A stretch of DNA of 44,088 nucleotides from UBA6163 sp031411655 (GTDB lineage Bacteria; Planctomycetota; Planctomycetia; Pirellulales; Pirellulaceae), in assembly GCA_031411655.1 (NCBI GenBank), contig JANOBM010000198.1, positions 1 to 44,088 on the forward strand, read 5' to 3'. The translations under genes and the position numbers were made by a program. Of this stretch, positions 7,334-15,543 are shown one piece after another (within the stretch, counting starts at the first letter, position 1; every line of letters starts with the position of its first letter). The notes under the pieces were generated by a model, which saw only the letters and a program-made list of their open reading frames with translations, was not told the origin of the DNA and ran no database searches.

Positions 7334-9364
7334 CTACTCGTCCTTGGTCGGCGTTAGCTCTTGCTCAACTCTTCGTTGTACCGTTTCGTACTTGTTGACT
7401 TCTTCATCGTGCAGTAGTGACAAGGCTTCGTCGCCACCAGCAAAGTAGAATGCTCGATCCAGTAGCTCGGGACTGATCAAGTTCAAGCTTCGGAACATGA
7501 CCATCTCGGCCAAATTCCGCATGGCTCCACTTTTCCCAGATGCTAATAGAACGTCAATTCTTGCAACCACTTGCGGCGCCTGAAGTGCTGGCAAAGGCTC
7601 AACACTCACTCGTTTGTCTACGATATCAAAGAAGCCGGTGAAGATTTCCTGAACCGCTTCCCTAACAGGCAATCGCTGCGAAGCGATCTCGGCCTTATCG
7701 ACGATCTTAGAGGTGCCTAACGTCTCGCCAGAATCAACATGAATCAAGCGGCATCGGGTTGCATAAGACGGGTCCCCGACTCGGCTTTCTTTAACCATCA
7801 CATCGAAATGGAGGAGAACGTCGATCTCGTTTTCCTTTGCCTTTGCGAGCATCTCCGCGAACGGCCCTTCACCTACAAAGTCCATTGCCTCCGTCCACAT
7901 CGGTAGTCCGCTGGAGGAAGCGAAGCCGCTGTCTCCTCTCTGCATCGCCAATTCGGCTCCTACCGTCGACATTCTCTGGAATGCTCGTCCAAATTTCCCA
8001 CCAGTCTGCCGTTCGGCGAACATCGACTTCACGATTTCGGCAACCAAGCCAAGGTTCCGATCCATCACTGCATCCGCCTCGATGGCGCCTGATCCACCCA
8101 GCGACGTGACGACGGCTGCAGCTGCCGGCGCCGCACCCATCCCGTCGGGTGAACCACCATATCCTTCTCCGTAACCGTTTGGCGGCCCACCCACGCCGGC
8201 TGCGCCACCCGAACCTGAAGGTCCGCCGGCGCCTGGCGGCCTGCCAGAACCGGAAGGACCACTTGAACCGGAAGGACCACTTGAACCGGAAGGCCCACTT
8301 GAACCGGAAGGCCCATTTGATGGAACGGACGACGGATAACCTTGCGATGCACCGTAGGACTCTTGCCCCATGTTCCGACCACCTCTTCCTCGGTTAGCTA
8401 CCCCTCCCTGCGCTACTTTCATATCTTCCCGGATGGGTTGGGGATCGCCACTAAGGGCGGCCGGAACGCGAGGATGGATGGATACACCGAAACGTACGGC
8501 CCACACCGGTCGTTTGAGCAAGCGACTGTAAGCAACAGACAATCTCGCATCATTCGCAGCCTCACCTTCAGCGACAATGTGACCGTGGAAAAGCGCCAAC
8601 GCTTTCCGCTGGTCGCCTTGATGGAATGCGAGGGCAGCTTGTTCCCAGAGCGTAATTTGTTTTGAAGCCAATGGGCTTGCACCAGGCGGTATGGCAAAGA
8701 AATCCGCGAGTCCGCGCGAAAGCTGTTGGGAAGCAGTCAACATTGCAATGTTAAATCCACTCGCACCTGTGTTACCCGCTTGTGCTCCGCCTCCGTAGCC
8801 CGATGCATCACCGCCATAGCCCCCGTAGCCTCCAGGCGACATTCCTTCACCCGAGCCTGACGGACCGCTGCCATAACCTGATGGAGCGCCGCTGGGTGCG
8901 CCGCTGGGAGCACCGTAGCCCCCGCCATAACCTGCCGGTGGCCCACTCGAACTTCCCGAACTACCACCGTAACCGGCCGGTGCGCTGCCTGAACCGCTAG
9001 GTCCGCCACTGGGCGCCCCAGAGCCACTGGGCGCCCCAGAGCCACTGGGTGCACCGCTGGGCGACATAGCGCCACTCGGCCCGGATGACGAGCCCGCTGT
9101 CCCTGTTGCCGCAGCGCCTTGCGCCGCTGCTTCTAACGACAATCCAACGGAGTTTGCATTGCCACCTCCTTGCGCCAACACCGTCCGGCCCATCTGCATG
9201 GTGCAAAACCAGAAAACAACGCCACCCATCAGAGCGAAGTAGGCTGCATCGTAGCGGTGCGGCGTAAGCGAAACGCGGCGTCTCCCAGACCGAAGTACGA
9301 ATCCAACCGCGTGGATGTCCGATCGAGGTCGTTTTTGGTCGCCGGGGGCTTCTGATCGCGTCAT
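7334..9364 (-). CDS. Large Gly/Ser/Pro-rich membrane-anchored protein
   Basis: I do not recognise a family. From the ATG at 9364 (frame open to 9484) the protein is 676 aa: a basic cytoplasmic N-terminus, one membrane segment (residues about 41-60), and a long Gly-Ser-Pro-Ala-Tyr low-complexity stretch (about 85-198, with GYGG and APSG units). A folded segment of about 120 residues with a helical LWEQAALAFHQGDQRKAL motif follows, then a second low-complexity stretch (about 325-411, SSGPSG units) and a C-terminal alpha/beta domain of about 240 residues. The low-complexity parts are encoded by 18-bp DNA repeats. The stop is 1 nt before the GTG of the DUF58 gene, so the proteins are probably made together and may act together at the membrane. 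The disordered linkers would let the C-terminal domains reach away from the membrane. Confidence 0.75.
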   Translation of the reverse strand: MTRSEAPGDQKRPRSDIHAVGFVLRSGRRRVSLTPHRYDAAYFALMGGVVFWFCTMQMGRTVLAQGGGNANSVGLSLEAAAQGAAATGTAGSSSGPSGAMSPSGAPSGSGAPSGSGAPSGGPSGSGSAPAGYGGSSGSSSGPPAGYGGGYGAPSGAPSGAPSGYGSGPSGSGEGMSPGGYGGYGGDASGYGGGAQAGNTGASGFNIAMLTASQQLSRGLADFFAIPPGASPLASKQITLWEQAALAFHQGDQRKALALFHGHIVAEGEAANDARLSVAYSRLLKRPVWAVRFGVSIHPRVPAALSGDPQPIREDMKVAQGGVANRGRGGRNMGQESYGASQGYPSSVPSNGPSGSSGPSGSSGPSGSSGPSGSGRPPGAGGPSGSGGAAGVGGPPNGYGEGYGGSPDGMGAAPAAAAVVTSLGGSGAIEADAVMDRNLGLVAEIVKSMFAERQTGGKFGRAFQRMSTVGAELAMQRGDSGFASSSGLPMWTEAMDFVGEGPFAEMLAKAKENEIDVLLHFDVMVKESRVGDPSYATRCRLIHVDSGETLGTSKIVDKAEIASQRLPVREAVQEIFTGFFDIVDKRVSVEPLPALQAPQVVARIDVLLASGKSGAMRNLAEMVMFRSLNLISPELLDRAFYFAGGDEALSLLHDEEVNKYETVQRRVEQELTPTKDE
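8247..8318 (-). repeat. 18-bp tandem repeat, four copies, in coding sequence
   Basis: Four consecutive units of GAACCGGAAGGACCACTT (plus-strand reading), the last two with A-to-C and C-to-T changes, encode GPSGSS units of the Gly/Ser/Pro-rich protein. The unit length is a multiple of three, so copy-number change would keep the frame. Confidence 0.9.
9005..9058 (-). repeat. 18-bp tandem repeat, three copies, in coding sequence
   Basis: Two exact units of GCCACTGGGCGCCCCAGA at 9005-9022 and 9023-9040 are followed by a diverged third at 9041-9058. They encode SGAPSG-type units of the same protein, in its first low-complexity tract. Confidence 0.85.
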
Positions 9365-9713
9365 GACAAAACCATTAAACGAGTGGAGGAGAGATCGACA
9401 ACCAGCGAAAGTGTCGCTATGCCGAATAGAACCGGGAGGGCTCGGCATGGAAACTAGCATATCCGATTTTTGTCGTGTTCGCAAAAGTTTCCAAGGAGGT
9501 GTAATCGTAGGCGTTTTAATGATTTGTCTCGAAGATACGCCCCTTTCTTGTTAAATGCTTGGAACTTCCTCCACCGGAAAGACTTCTAACGGAGTCTCAC
9601 CACCGGTACACTTAAACGTTACGCAGCAAAAACGCGTCATCCGCCATCGAGGCGTTTCCGGTGGAGCTATGCCGGCGTGGTTTTTCAGGCACCTTTGTCG
9701 AAGGCGGAGTTCC
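9365..9713. other. Divergent intergenic region with inverted repeat
   Basis: This lies between the Gly/Ser/Pro-rich protein (minus) and the dockerin protein (plus). A strong SD-like AAGGAGGT occurs at about 9494-9501 but no start codon is suitably placed; the nearest ATG (9520) would give an 11-codon peptide ending directly before the ATG at 9555. The segment 9569-9666 holds 12-bp inverted arms (separate entry). No convincing promoter hexamers were identified. Confidence 0.4.
9569..9666 (+). promoter_or_regulatory. Possible structured 5' leader of the dockerin gene
   Basis: CTCCACCGGAAA (9569-9580) pairs perfectly with TTTCCGGTGGAG (9655-9666), enclosing 74 nt that contains smaller self-complementary parts (GACT near 9581 with AGTC near 9593). 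It ends 47 nt before the GTG start chosen for the dockerin gene. It does not match a riboswitch class I can recall, and it could be chance or part of the coding region if the ATG at 9555 is used. Confidence 0.3.
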
Positions 9714-12700
9714 GTGAAATTTCGCATACAATCCAGTCCCTTTTCCAACGATTCTGATCAAAGGTCGCCGTTGTTCCTCAACATTGGTGAAACCGAACCC
9801 GCTCCAGAACGAAGCCCGAAACGGGATCGTTCGACGCTTCGCCCGATATCGATCGCCCTGCGTCGGGATAAGCGATCGAAACGGCTGCTTTTAATCGAAC
9901 AGCTGTCTCAACGTCAGGTACTTGCCGATGTTTCCGGTATTGTGTTCGAGGACATCAACAGTTCTTTGCGGCCAGATGCGTCGGAAGCACGTCTGCTCTC
10001 CCGCGTTGTCTACCTCGACTCAAATGACAATTCGAAATTTGATGCCGATGAATCGTTTCGCATCACGGACTCATTAGGCCGGTTTGACTTCCAGGACTTG
10101 AGCGGTGATGAATCCATCATCCGACTTTTTAGCGGTGCGACTCAGCCAACACTGCCGCTTTTTCCTTTGTCACCCAGCACGTCGGCGAGCCCCCTCGCGG
10201 TTCCGGGAGCAAAGGAAGTCGTTGCATTTGAAAACAATCAAGTGCTGACTTTGGCGGGACCTTCGGTCGCACGAACCAATCTCATCAGTGGCACCACATC
10301 GCAAATTCAATTGCCTGGCACGTCAAGAGCCGCGCAGCAGTTGGCTGACGGTCGTATTTTAGTACTAGCCAGCGACCAGAGTGGTAACCATTCGTTCACC
10401 ATTTCAACCGCCGGCACCGTCACGCCCATTACGTTGCAATCTCCTTCGCCTGCAGATGGCTGGGCCGATTTTGCGATCGATACCTCCGGCAATGGCGTGC
10501 TGGTCGAGAAATCTTCGGGCTCGACATTGCTTCGCGCTTTAGCAGTGAACCAAACCGTGAATGTCGGCAACACGACGACCACTGTTGGGAGCGGGACCCG
10601 GGTGGTAGGTGGCGGCGATTTGATGACGGTGATTAGTACACCAACGGATGATGGGCTACAGCTGCGCCTCTGGAGCAATGCCACAGGGACCGAGATTGGT
10701 AGTGGTGGGGTTACGGTCGTGGGAGGTAAAGAAGTTCTTAGCTACGACGACGAAAGCGGTTTGGTGCTTTTGCGTAACGTCAATCAATCATTGACCGTGC
10801 TCGATGCGGCTGCGAGCTTTTCATCGCTGCAAACGATTGCGGGAATCACTGGCCCTGCAGTCATCGACCCAATCCGCGAGCTGCTCTATGGGCTAACCGA
10901 TTCGAAACTAGAAATCGTTGATTTAAATACGGCGAATCGACTTGCCGAATTTACGCTCAATGCGACCACCTTTGGCACAGCGTCGCAGCTACTTCTTGAT
11001 TCCACTACCGGGAAGTTGTTGGTGCTACACACCGGAGGACTGTCATCCATCGCGCTGGACAGGGCCAACGTACATCGGATCGATACGTCGGCGGGCAGTA
11101 CTCCATACGAATTGCTCTTTGCATTGCCCCCATCGGGCAGCAACACTCCCCCGCGCTTTGACACGTTGCCAGTACTCATCACTCCGGAAGACACCAGCCT
11201 GGTTGTGCCTGCACCGAAACTACTCGACACAGCATCGGATGCTGAAAACGACTCGATTCGCGTCTTCCTTCAATCACAACCATCTAACGGCGTCGTAGCG
11301 GTCAAGCCCAATGGCGCCCTTACCTACACACCGAAACTGGACTTTTTCGGCGTTGACCGATTCAAAGTCATTCTCCACGATGGAACGACCCCATCCGACC
11401 CGATTGAGCTGTCGATCAACGTCACCCCCGTCAACGATCCGTTTGGCATCGCTGTCACTCCGAATGTCATTCCGGAGAATCCAGTTCCTGACGCGGTTGC
11501 AGGCAATATTGTGATCACCAATGTGGATGGTGGTCAAATCATCTGGGACATCGACGATCCAAGATTTCAGGTCGTGCAGGAAACGTTGATCATCGTGCCT
11601 GGTAGTGTGATCAACTACGAACAAGAGCAAACCATCACGGTTCATGTAACGGCAACTGAGGTTGCCTCCGGCGACTCTGATACCAAAACAGTTGTGTTTA
11701 CCGTCAGCGACCAAGATGACCCTCCTTCCCAGATACAGCCAGACACCGCCACGATCGATGAAAACCTGCCTGGCGAGCTGATCGCTGAGATCAGTGTCAT
11801 CGACGAAGATGCGGGAGAGGAGTATGCCTTCGCGGTCGACGATGCTCGCTTCCTAGTCGACTTTCGTGATTTACGCCTCAAGCCAGGAATGTCGCTGGAT
11901 TTCGAAGCGGCTTCTTCGGTGACCGTTAATATCACCGCAACTTCGGCAAATGGAAAATCGATCACAGAGCCATTGGTGATCACCGTGCGCGACATCGGCG
12001 AGCAGGCGTCGACGATTGAACTTTCTAACAAAAGCGTAAAAGAATTGATTCGTGGTGCTGCGGTTGGAAATGTGATTATTGATGGCAACCCGCTCGGATC
12101 GGGCTACATCGCAACGGTAAATGACGCCCGATTTGAAATTGCTGCCGGCAAAATAAAGCTTCGGTCGGCCGAATTTGTACGTCTTGCCGATCAGGAGGAA
12201 ATCGAGATCGTCGTGACAGTACAGGACGCCGGCGCATCATTCTTGCCAATCTCGGGAACGTTCATTCTCCAAGTACTTGCCAATCCCAACCCCTTCCACA
12301 ATCCCGTCAATCCCTACGACGTCAATGATGACGGTCGAGTCGCTCCCAATGATGCCCTGCTGATCCTGAATAGCATCCGCCGAAATGGCGGCCCAGGACC
12401 GATTTCAAGGTTCCCCAGCCCGGATCGGTTTTACGACGTGAATGGTGATGGACTGATCACGCCGCTTGATGCACTCCTCATTCTCAATTACCTAAACCGT
12501 CAACGGCGACTCGAAAGTGAAGGCGACGGCGAGCAAACGCCCCAAGCGCCCCAATCGCCAAATGATGTTGCTCAAACTTCCCCACCGGCATCCTCGTTCG
12601 CGGTGACACCTGCCGAAGTTCTGAGAACGGCAAACACGTCTACGACCATTGGCCAACCAACGGTCGAATCCACCGCCGGACTGCAGCTGCCAACGTTAGA

Positions 12701-12893
12701 ACAACCTGCAGCGATCGGGCCGATGAAGTGGCCGGTTTCTGCTACAGACTTCGCCGCGGACATCGAGACCATGGACGCTGCCCTGATTCGAGACGACGTG
12801 CTCAAGATGCTTGCATCCGACACAATCACGGATCGCGATGCAGTGAATGCTGCTATCGATGAATTCTTAGACGCTTCGAATGAAAACGGCTGA
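9714..12893 (+). CDS. Dockerin type I / cadherin-like surface protein
   Basis: This large exported protein shows a planctomycete-style N-terminal motif RLLLIEQLSQRQVLA, resembling the LEPLExRxLLA sorting motif of that phylum. An SdrD/CNA-B-like segment (VSGIVFEDINSS...VVYLDSNDNSKFDADE...GRFDF) follows. Next come a region rich in Thr/Ser/Val with no clear repeats, a cadherin-like/Ig domain (TPEDTSLVVPAPKLL through SINVTPVND, about residues 473-572), further cadherin-like repeats, and two calcium-binding dockerin loops (YDVNDDGRVAPNDALLILN and YDVNGDGLITPLDALLILN, about 866-932). An acidic tail of about 120 residues ends the protein. I chose the GTG at 9714 because AGGCGGAG lies 4-5 nt upstream and the frame before it (open from an ATG at 9555) looks non-coding. 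The length is 1059 aa. A role in cell-surface adhesion or matrix is inferred. It converges on the GH10-like gene with a 26-bp gap. Confidence 0.85.
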   Translation: MKFRIQSSPFSNDSDQRSPLFLNIGETEPAPERSPKRDRSTLRPISIALRRDKRSKRLLLIEQLSQRQVLADVSGIVFEDINSSLRPDASEARLLSRVVYLDSNDNSKFDADESFRITDSLGRFDFQDLSGDESIIRLFSGATQPTLPLFPLSPSTSASPLAVPGAKEVVAFENNQVLTLAGPSVARTNLISGTTSQIQLPGTSRAAQQLADGRILVLASDQSGNHSFTISTAGTVTPITLQSPSPADGWADFAIDTSGNGVLVEKSSGSTLLRALAVNQTVNVGNTTTTVGSGTRVVGGGDLMTVISTPTDDGLQLRLWSNATGTEIGSGGVTVVGGKEVLSYDDESGLVLLRNVNQSLTVLDAAASFSSLQTIAGITGPAVIDPIRELLYGLTDSKLEIVDLNTANRLAEFTLNATTFGTASQLLLDSTTGKLLVLHTGGLSSIALDRANVHRIDTSAGSTPYELLFALPPSGSNTPPRFDTLPVLITPEDTSLVVPAPKLLDTASDAENDSIRVFLQSQPSNGVVAVKPNGALTYTPKLDFFGVDRFKVILHDGTTPSDPIELSINVTPVNDPFGIAVTPNVIPENPVPDAVAGNIVITNVDGGQIIWDIDDPRFQVVQETLIIVPGSVINYEQEQTITVHVTATEVASGDSDTKTVVFTVSDQDDPPSQIQPDTATIDENLPGELIAEISVIDEDAGEEYAFAVDDARFLVDFRDLRLKPGMSLDFEAASSVTVNITATSANGKSITEPLVITVRDIGEQASTIELSNKSVKELIRGAAVGNVIIDGNPLGSGYIATVNDARFEIAAGKIKLRSAEFVRLADQEEIEIVVTVQDAGASFLPISGTFILQVLANPNPFHNPVNPYDVNDDGRVAPNDALLILNSIRRNGGPGPISRFPSPDRFYDVNGDGLITPLDALLILNYLNRQRRLESEGDGEQTPQAPQSPNDVAQTSPPASSFAVTPAEVLRTANTSTTIGQPTVESTAGLQLPTLEQPAAIGPMKWPVSATDFAADIETMDAALIRDDVLKMLASDTITDRDAVNAAIDEFLDASNENG

Positions 12894-12919
12894 ACGATCA
12901 ATGATCGGCAGTCGGAACA

Positions 12920-14410
12920 TTAGCTTAGAAAATCGCGTCGAAGTCTTTTGAAATACTCTAGCAACGGACGTGGTCCGTCGGCGTCGAAAAGCCCGGTGTG
13001 CGGAAGCATGTGCGCCGTCGTATCATCCCAGCCCTCCCACATAATCGCATGGACGAATTGCTTCGCAAGCAGCGTCCGAATGACCGCACCGGCAGACCGA
13101 AGTTGTAACGTATCGGTAGCTAACTCTTCATTTGTGCCCTGAAGAATGCCTGTAGGTCGCCTGGATAGTTTATCGGGTGACGCACTTGCTGCCGTCGCCA
13201 GCTCTACCATGATGGGCAAGCCTAATGTCGCCCACCGATCGAGCATCTGCCCGATTTGCAATGTGGATCGCGGCAATGTCCCGTAGCCGGCGTATCCTAG
13301 TCGTAACTCCAACCCAATACCGGCCATGCCAAGGCCGCTTCTGGCGAGTGCATCCGCAAAGTGGATCGGTGAAATCCCGTTTCGGTGATTGGCTAGATAC
13401 TCTCCGAAAGGCTCGTCAAAGCTGATCACCGCCGGCGTTTGCGGATCGACACGACGCACGGTTTGAAGCACGGAAACAGCGATCCTCATGACTTGTTCGT
13501 CATTGAGGTCAATCGGGCCTGGCGAATTGAGGCCGGACGCGCAATTCCAAATCTGTACGCGGCCACGATATCGTTTGATGGTCCGTTCAACAAACTGATT
13601 GACTGAATCCAGCAGTGCATCGAAATTGTCTTCGATGAGATAGAGCCAGTGTGGCAGCATCCGATCGTGGAAATCGATAAGGGGGCCGCCTACCACACGA
13701 AGCCCCAACGCCGAAGCCCAACCAATCACCTCATCGACACGGTCGTACTCAAAACGCCCCGCGTCGGTCTCCACGTCTCCCCAGCTCATCCGAACCGCGA
13801 CGGAGTTGAAAGCGGCGGCGTAATCCTCGCCATGCTTGGGTTCACCCCCATCACAATGAATGGTGCCACCCATCAACGTGCTTATCTTGGACTCATTTTG
13901 CTTTCGAAAGGAGATCGCCTGCGCCGAATAGGTATCCGATAATTCCTCGGATGCCTCGTGAAGCAAGTGAAGGCTCTGCAATGCAAGACTGGACTGCAGC
14001 TCTGCGTCGTTAGGGCAACTGCTGGCATCGATAAACCGGTCGGTCGCTTGTTCCAGTTTCCGGCAGAACGATTCTTCGAGTCGAAGTCCTGACCGATGCC
14101 AAACATCCGACTGACTGCGAACGTTATAGCAAGCACCGCGGGCGAGTTCGAGCAACAGCGAATAGGGTTTTGGCGATGGGCGCAGCGAACAGGTCGCTTG
14201 CATGAGCGGGCCGTGATTTCCCAGTGGAAACGGTATAAAAAGCTTGCCAGATTCGTCGATATCCCGCTGTACGATCAACCGATTTCCATCGATGCGAGCC
14301 GTCGAGTGCCAGGGCACCCCCTCGATGCCACAGATATACGCCGAGGACCAAAGAGAACTGGCCAACAACGGTTGAAAAGAATCGGCGACGTCGAAAATAA
14401 ATATGCCCAT
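12920..14410 (-). CDS. GH10-like TIM-barrel protein lacking the catalytic acid/base
   Basis: Residues about 170-496 align by eye with glycoside hydrolase family 10 (endo-xylanase fold): FNSVAVRMSWGDVETDAGRF matches the ENSMKW...EPxxGxF strand. VVGGPLIDFHDRMLPHWL matches the GHTLVWHxxxPxW strand, and RYRGRVQIWNCASGLN matches RYKGKIxxWDVVNE. At this last position the acid/base Glu of the family is replaced (W288 N C A S G293). The nucleophile strand is kept as LGLPIMVELAT with Glu403. The first 165 residues form a separate beta-rich domain, perhaps carbohydrate-binding. No signal peptide is seen from the ATG at 14410, and the frame is only slightly longer upstream. It is likely a non-hydrolytic glycan binder or a divergent enzyme. 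It is convergent with the dockerin gene and divergent from purC. Confidence 0.78.
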   Translation of the reverse strand: MGIFIFDVADSFQPLLASSLWSSAYICGIEGVPWHSTARIDGNRLIVQRDIDESGKLFIPFPLGNHGPLMQATCSLRPSPKPYSLLLELARGACYNVRSQSDVWHRSGLRLEESFCRKLEQATDRFIDASSCPNDAELQSSLALQSLHLLHEASEELSDTYSAQAISFRKQNESKISTLMGGTIHCDGGEPKHGEDYAAAFNSVAVRMSWGDVETDAGRFEYDRVDEVIGWASALGLRVVGGPLIDFHDRMLPHWLYLIEDNFDALLDSVNQFVERTIKRYRGRVQIWNCASGLNSPGPIDLNDEQVMRIAVSVLQTVRRVDPQTPAVISFDEPFGEYLANHRNGISPIHFADALARSGLGMAGIGLELRLGYAGYGTLPRSTLQIGQMLDRWATLGLPIMVELATAASASPDKLSRRPTGILQGTNEELATDTLQLRSAGAVIRTLLAKQFVHAIMWEGWDDTTAHMLPHTGLFDADGPRPLLEYFKRLRRDFLS

Positions 14411-14608
14411 GCGCCGATGATACCCTGCCTAGCGACGAAGGCGAGTAGACAAGAAAAGTGAGATGAGAGATCGAACGCGCAGGTTGATTATGCAAGCGTG
14501 GTTGTCGACAAGACAAGACAATGCCAAATTGCGGCGTCCATCAACAGCAGAATTGTAGTCTACGCCGTCGACCTACGGTCTACCCCCCTTCATAAATACG
14601 GGTTTCGC

Positions 14609-15511
14609 GTGTTTGAATTTGACTCCTGCGGATCGCTTTTAAGTACCAACTTGCCCCTGCCGAAGCGAAGCGGCAAGGTGCGGGATGTTTACGATCTCGG
14701 CGATCGCTATTGGATCGTGAGCACGGATCGCATCAGCGCCTTCGATTACATCCTGCCATCTGGAATTCCAGATAAAGGTCGCATCCTCACGGCGATGAGC
14801 GAATTCTGGTTTTCACATTTTCGTGATCTGAACCATCACTGGCTCAGCGGCGAAGTTCCTGCAGGGGTGATACCGCCTACTATTGATACCTCGCCTTTAA
14901 TCGGTCGGTCGATGATCGTCCGAAAAGCCAGCGTCATCCCGTTCGAGTGCGTCGTTCGCGGATACCTGGAAGGGACAGGCCTGCGTGAATATCAGCGAAC
15001 CAGAAGTATCTGCGGCGTAAAGCTTCCCGATGGGCTCGTTCAATGTGATCGCCTTCCAGAACCTATTTTCACCCCCACGACCAAAGCAGAGGCCGGGCAT
15101 GATGAGAATACAACAGTCGATGCGATGGCGATCGAGATCGGGCCCGACCTTACCGCGCAGCTTCAACGGCAAAGCCTTCGATTATTCTCCGATGCATCGG
15201 CATATGCAGCAACGCGTGGCATTATTATCGCAGATACTAAGTTTGAATTTGGGATCTCCAATCAGCAGCTGCTGCTTATCGATGAAGTGCTGACCCCCGA
15301 CAGTTCTCGGTTTTGGTCCGCCGAGGATTACTTGCCTGGTAGACCTCAAAAGTCTTTTGACAAGCAGTTTGTCCGCGAGTGGCTGCTTTCAAGCGGCTGG
15401 GACCGAGCCAGCGCGCCGCCAAGTCTACCGGCCGAAATTGTCTATCAAACGCGCCTCAAGTATGTGGAGGCATTGGAGCGACTGACGGGACGCACCATCG
15501 AATCGGCCTAG
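14609..15511 (+). CDS. purC: Phosphoribosylaminoimidazole-succinocarboxamide synthase
   Basis: This is SAICAR synthase of purine biosynthesis, which joins CAIR and aspartate with ATP. Family landmarks are visible: KRSGKVRDVYDLGDRYWIV at the N-terminus (phosphate-binding loop), STDRISAFDYILPSGIPDKG, VIPFECVVRGYLEGTGLREY, the acidic TKAEAGHDEN element and IADTKFEFG near the C-terminus. The frame is open from 14498, but the first 37 residues do not resemble the family. The GTG at 14609 gives 300 aa, in line with the longer (yeast ADE1-like) PurC class. It has no other pur genes next to it. It converges on the TPR lipoprotein gene with a 32-bp gap in which I see no clear terminator. Confidence 0.95.
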   Translation: MFEFDSCGSLLSTNLPLPKRSGKVRDVYDLGDRYWIVSTDRISAFDYILPSGIPDKGRILTAMSEFWFSHFRDLNHHWLSGEVPAGVIPPTIDTSPLIGRSMIVRKASVIPFECVVRGYLEGTGLREYQRTRSICGVKLPDGLVQCDRLPEPIFTPTTKAEAGHDENTTVDAMAIEIGPDLTAQLQRQSLRLFSDASAYAATRGIIIADTKFEFGISNQQLLLIDEVLTPDSSRFWSAEDYLPGRPQKSFDKQFVREWLLSSGWDRASAPPSLPAEIVYQTRLKYVEALERLTGRTIESA

Positions 15512-15543
15512 TCACGATTCAGATTAGACTGGAACTTTATGAC

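Noticed and set aside
8149..9206. Long open frames opposite or shifted within the Gly/Ser/Pro-rich gene
   Set aside because: Low-complexity GC-rich repeats keep all frames open; the products are Arg/His-rich and not protein-like.
9555..9713. ATG at 9555 as start of the dockerin protein
   Set aside because: There is no Shine-Dalgarno, the encoded residues do not look like a signal region, and the sequence forms an inverted repeat. The GTG at 9714 has AGGCGGAG just upstream.
12895..12907. Palindrome CGATCAATGATCG between convergent genes
   Set aside because: It is a 13-nt palindrome with a one-base centre and no T-tract, too short to claim as a terminator.
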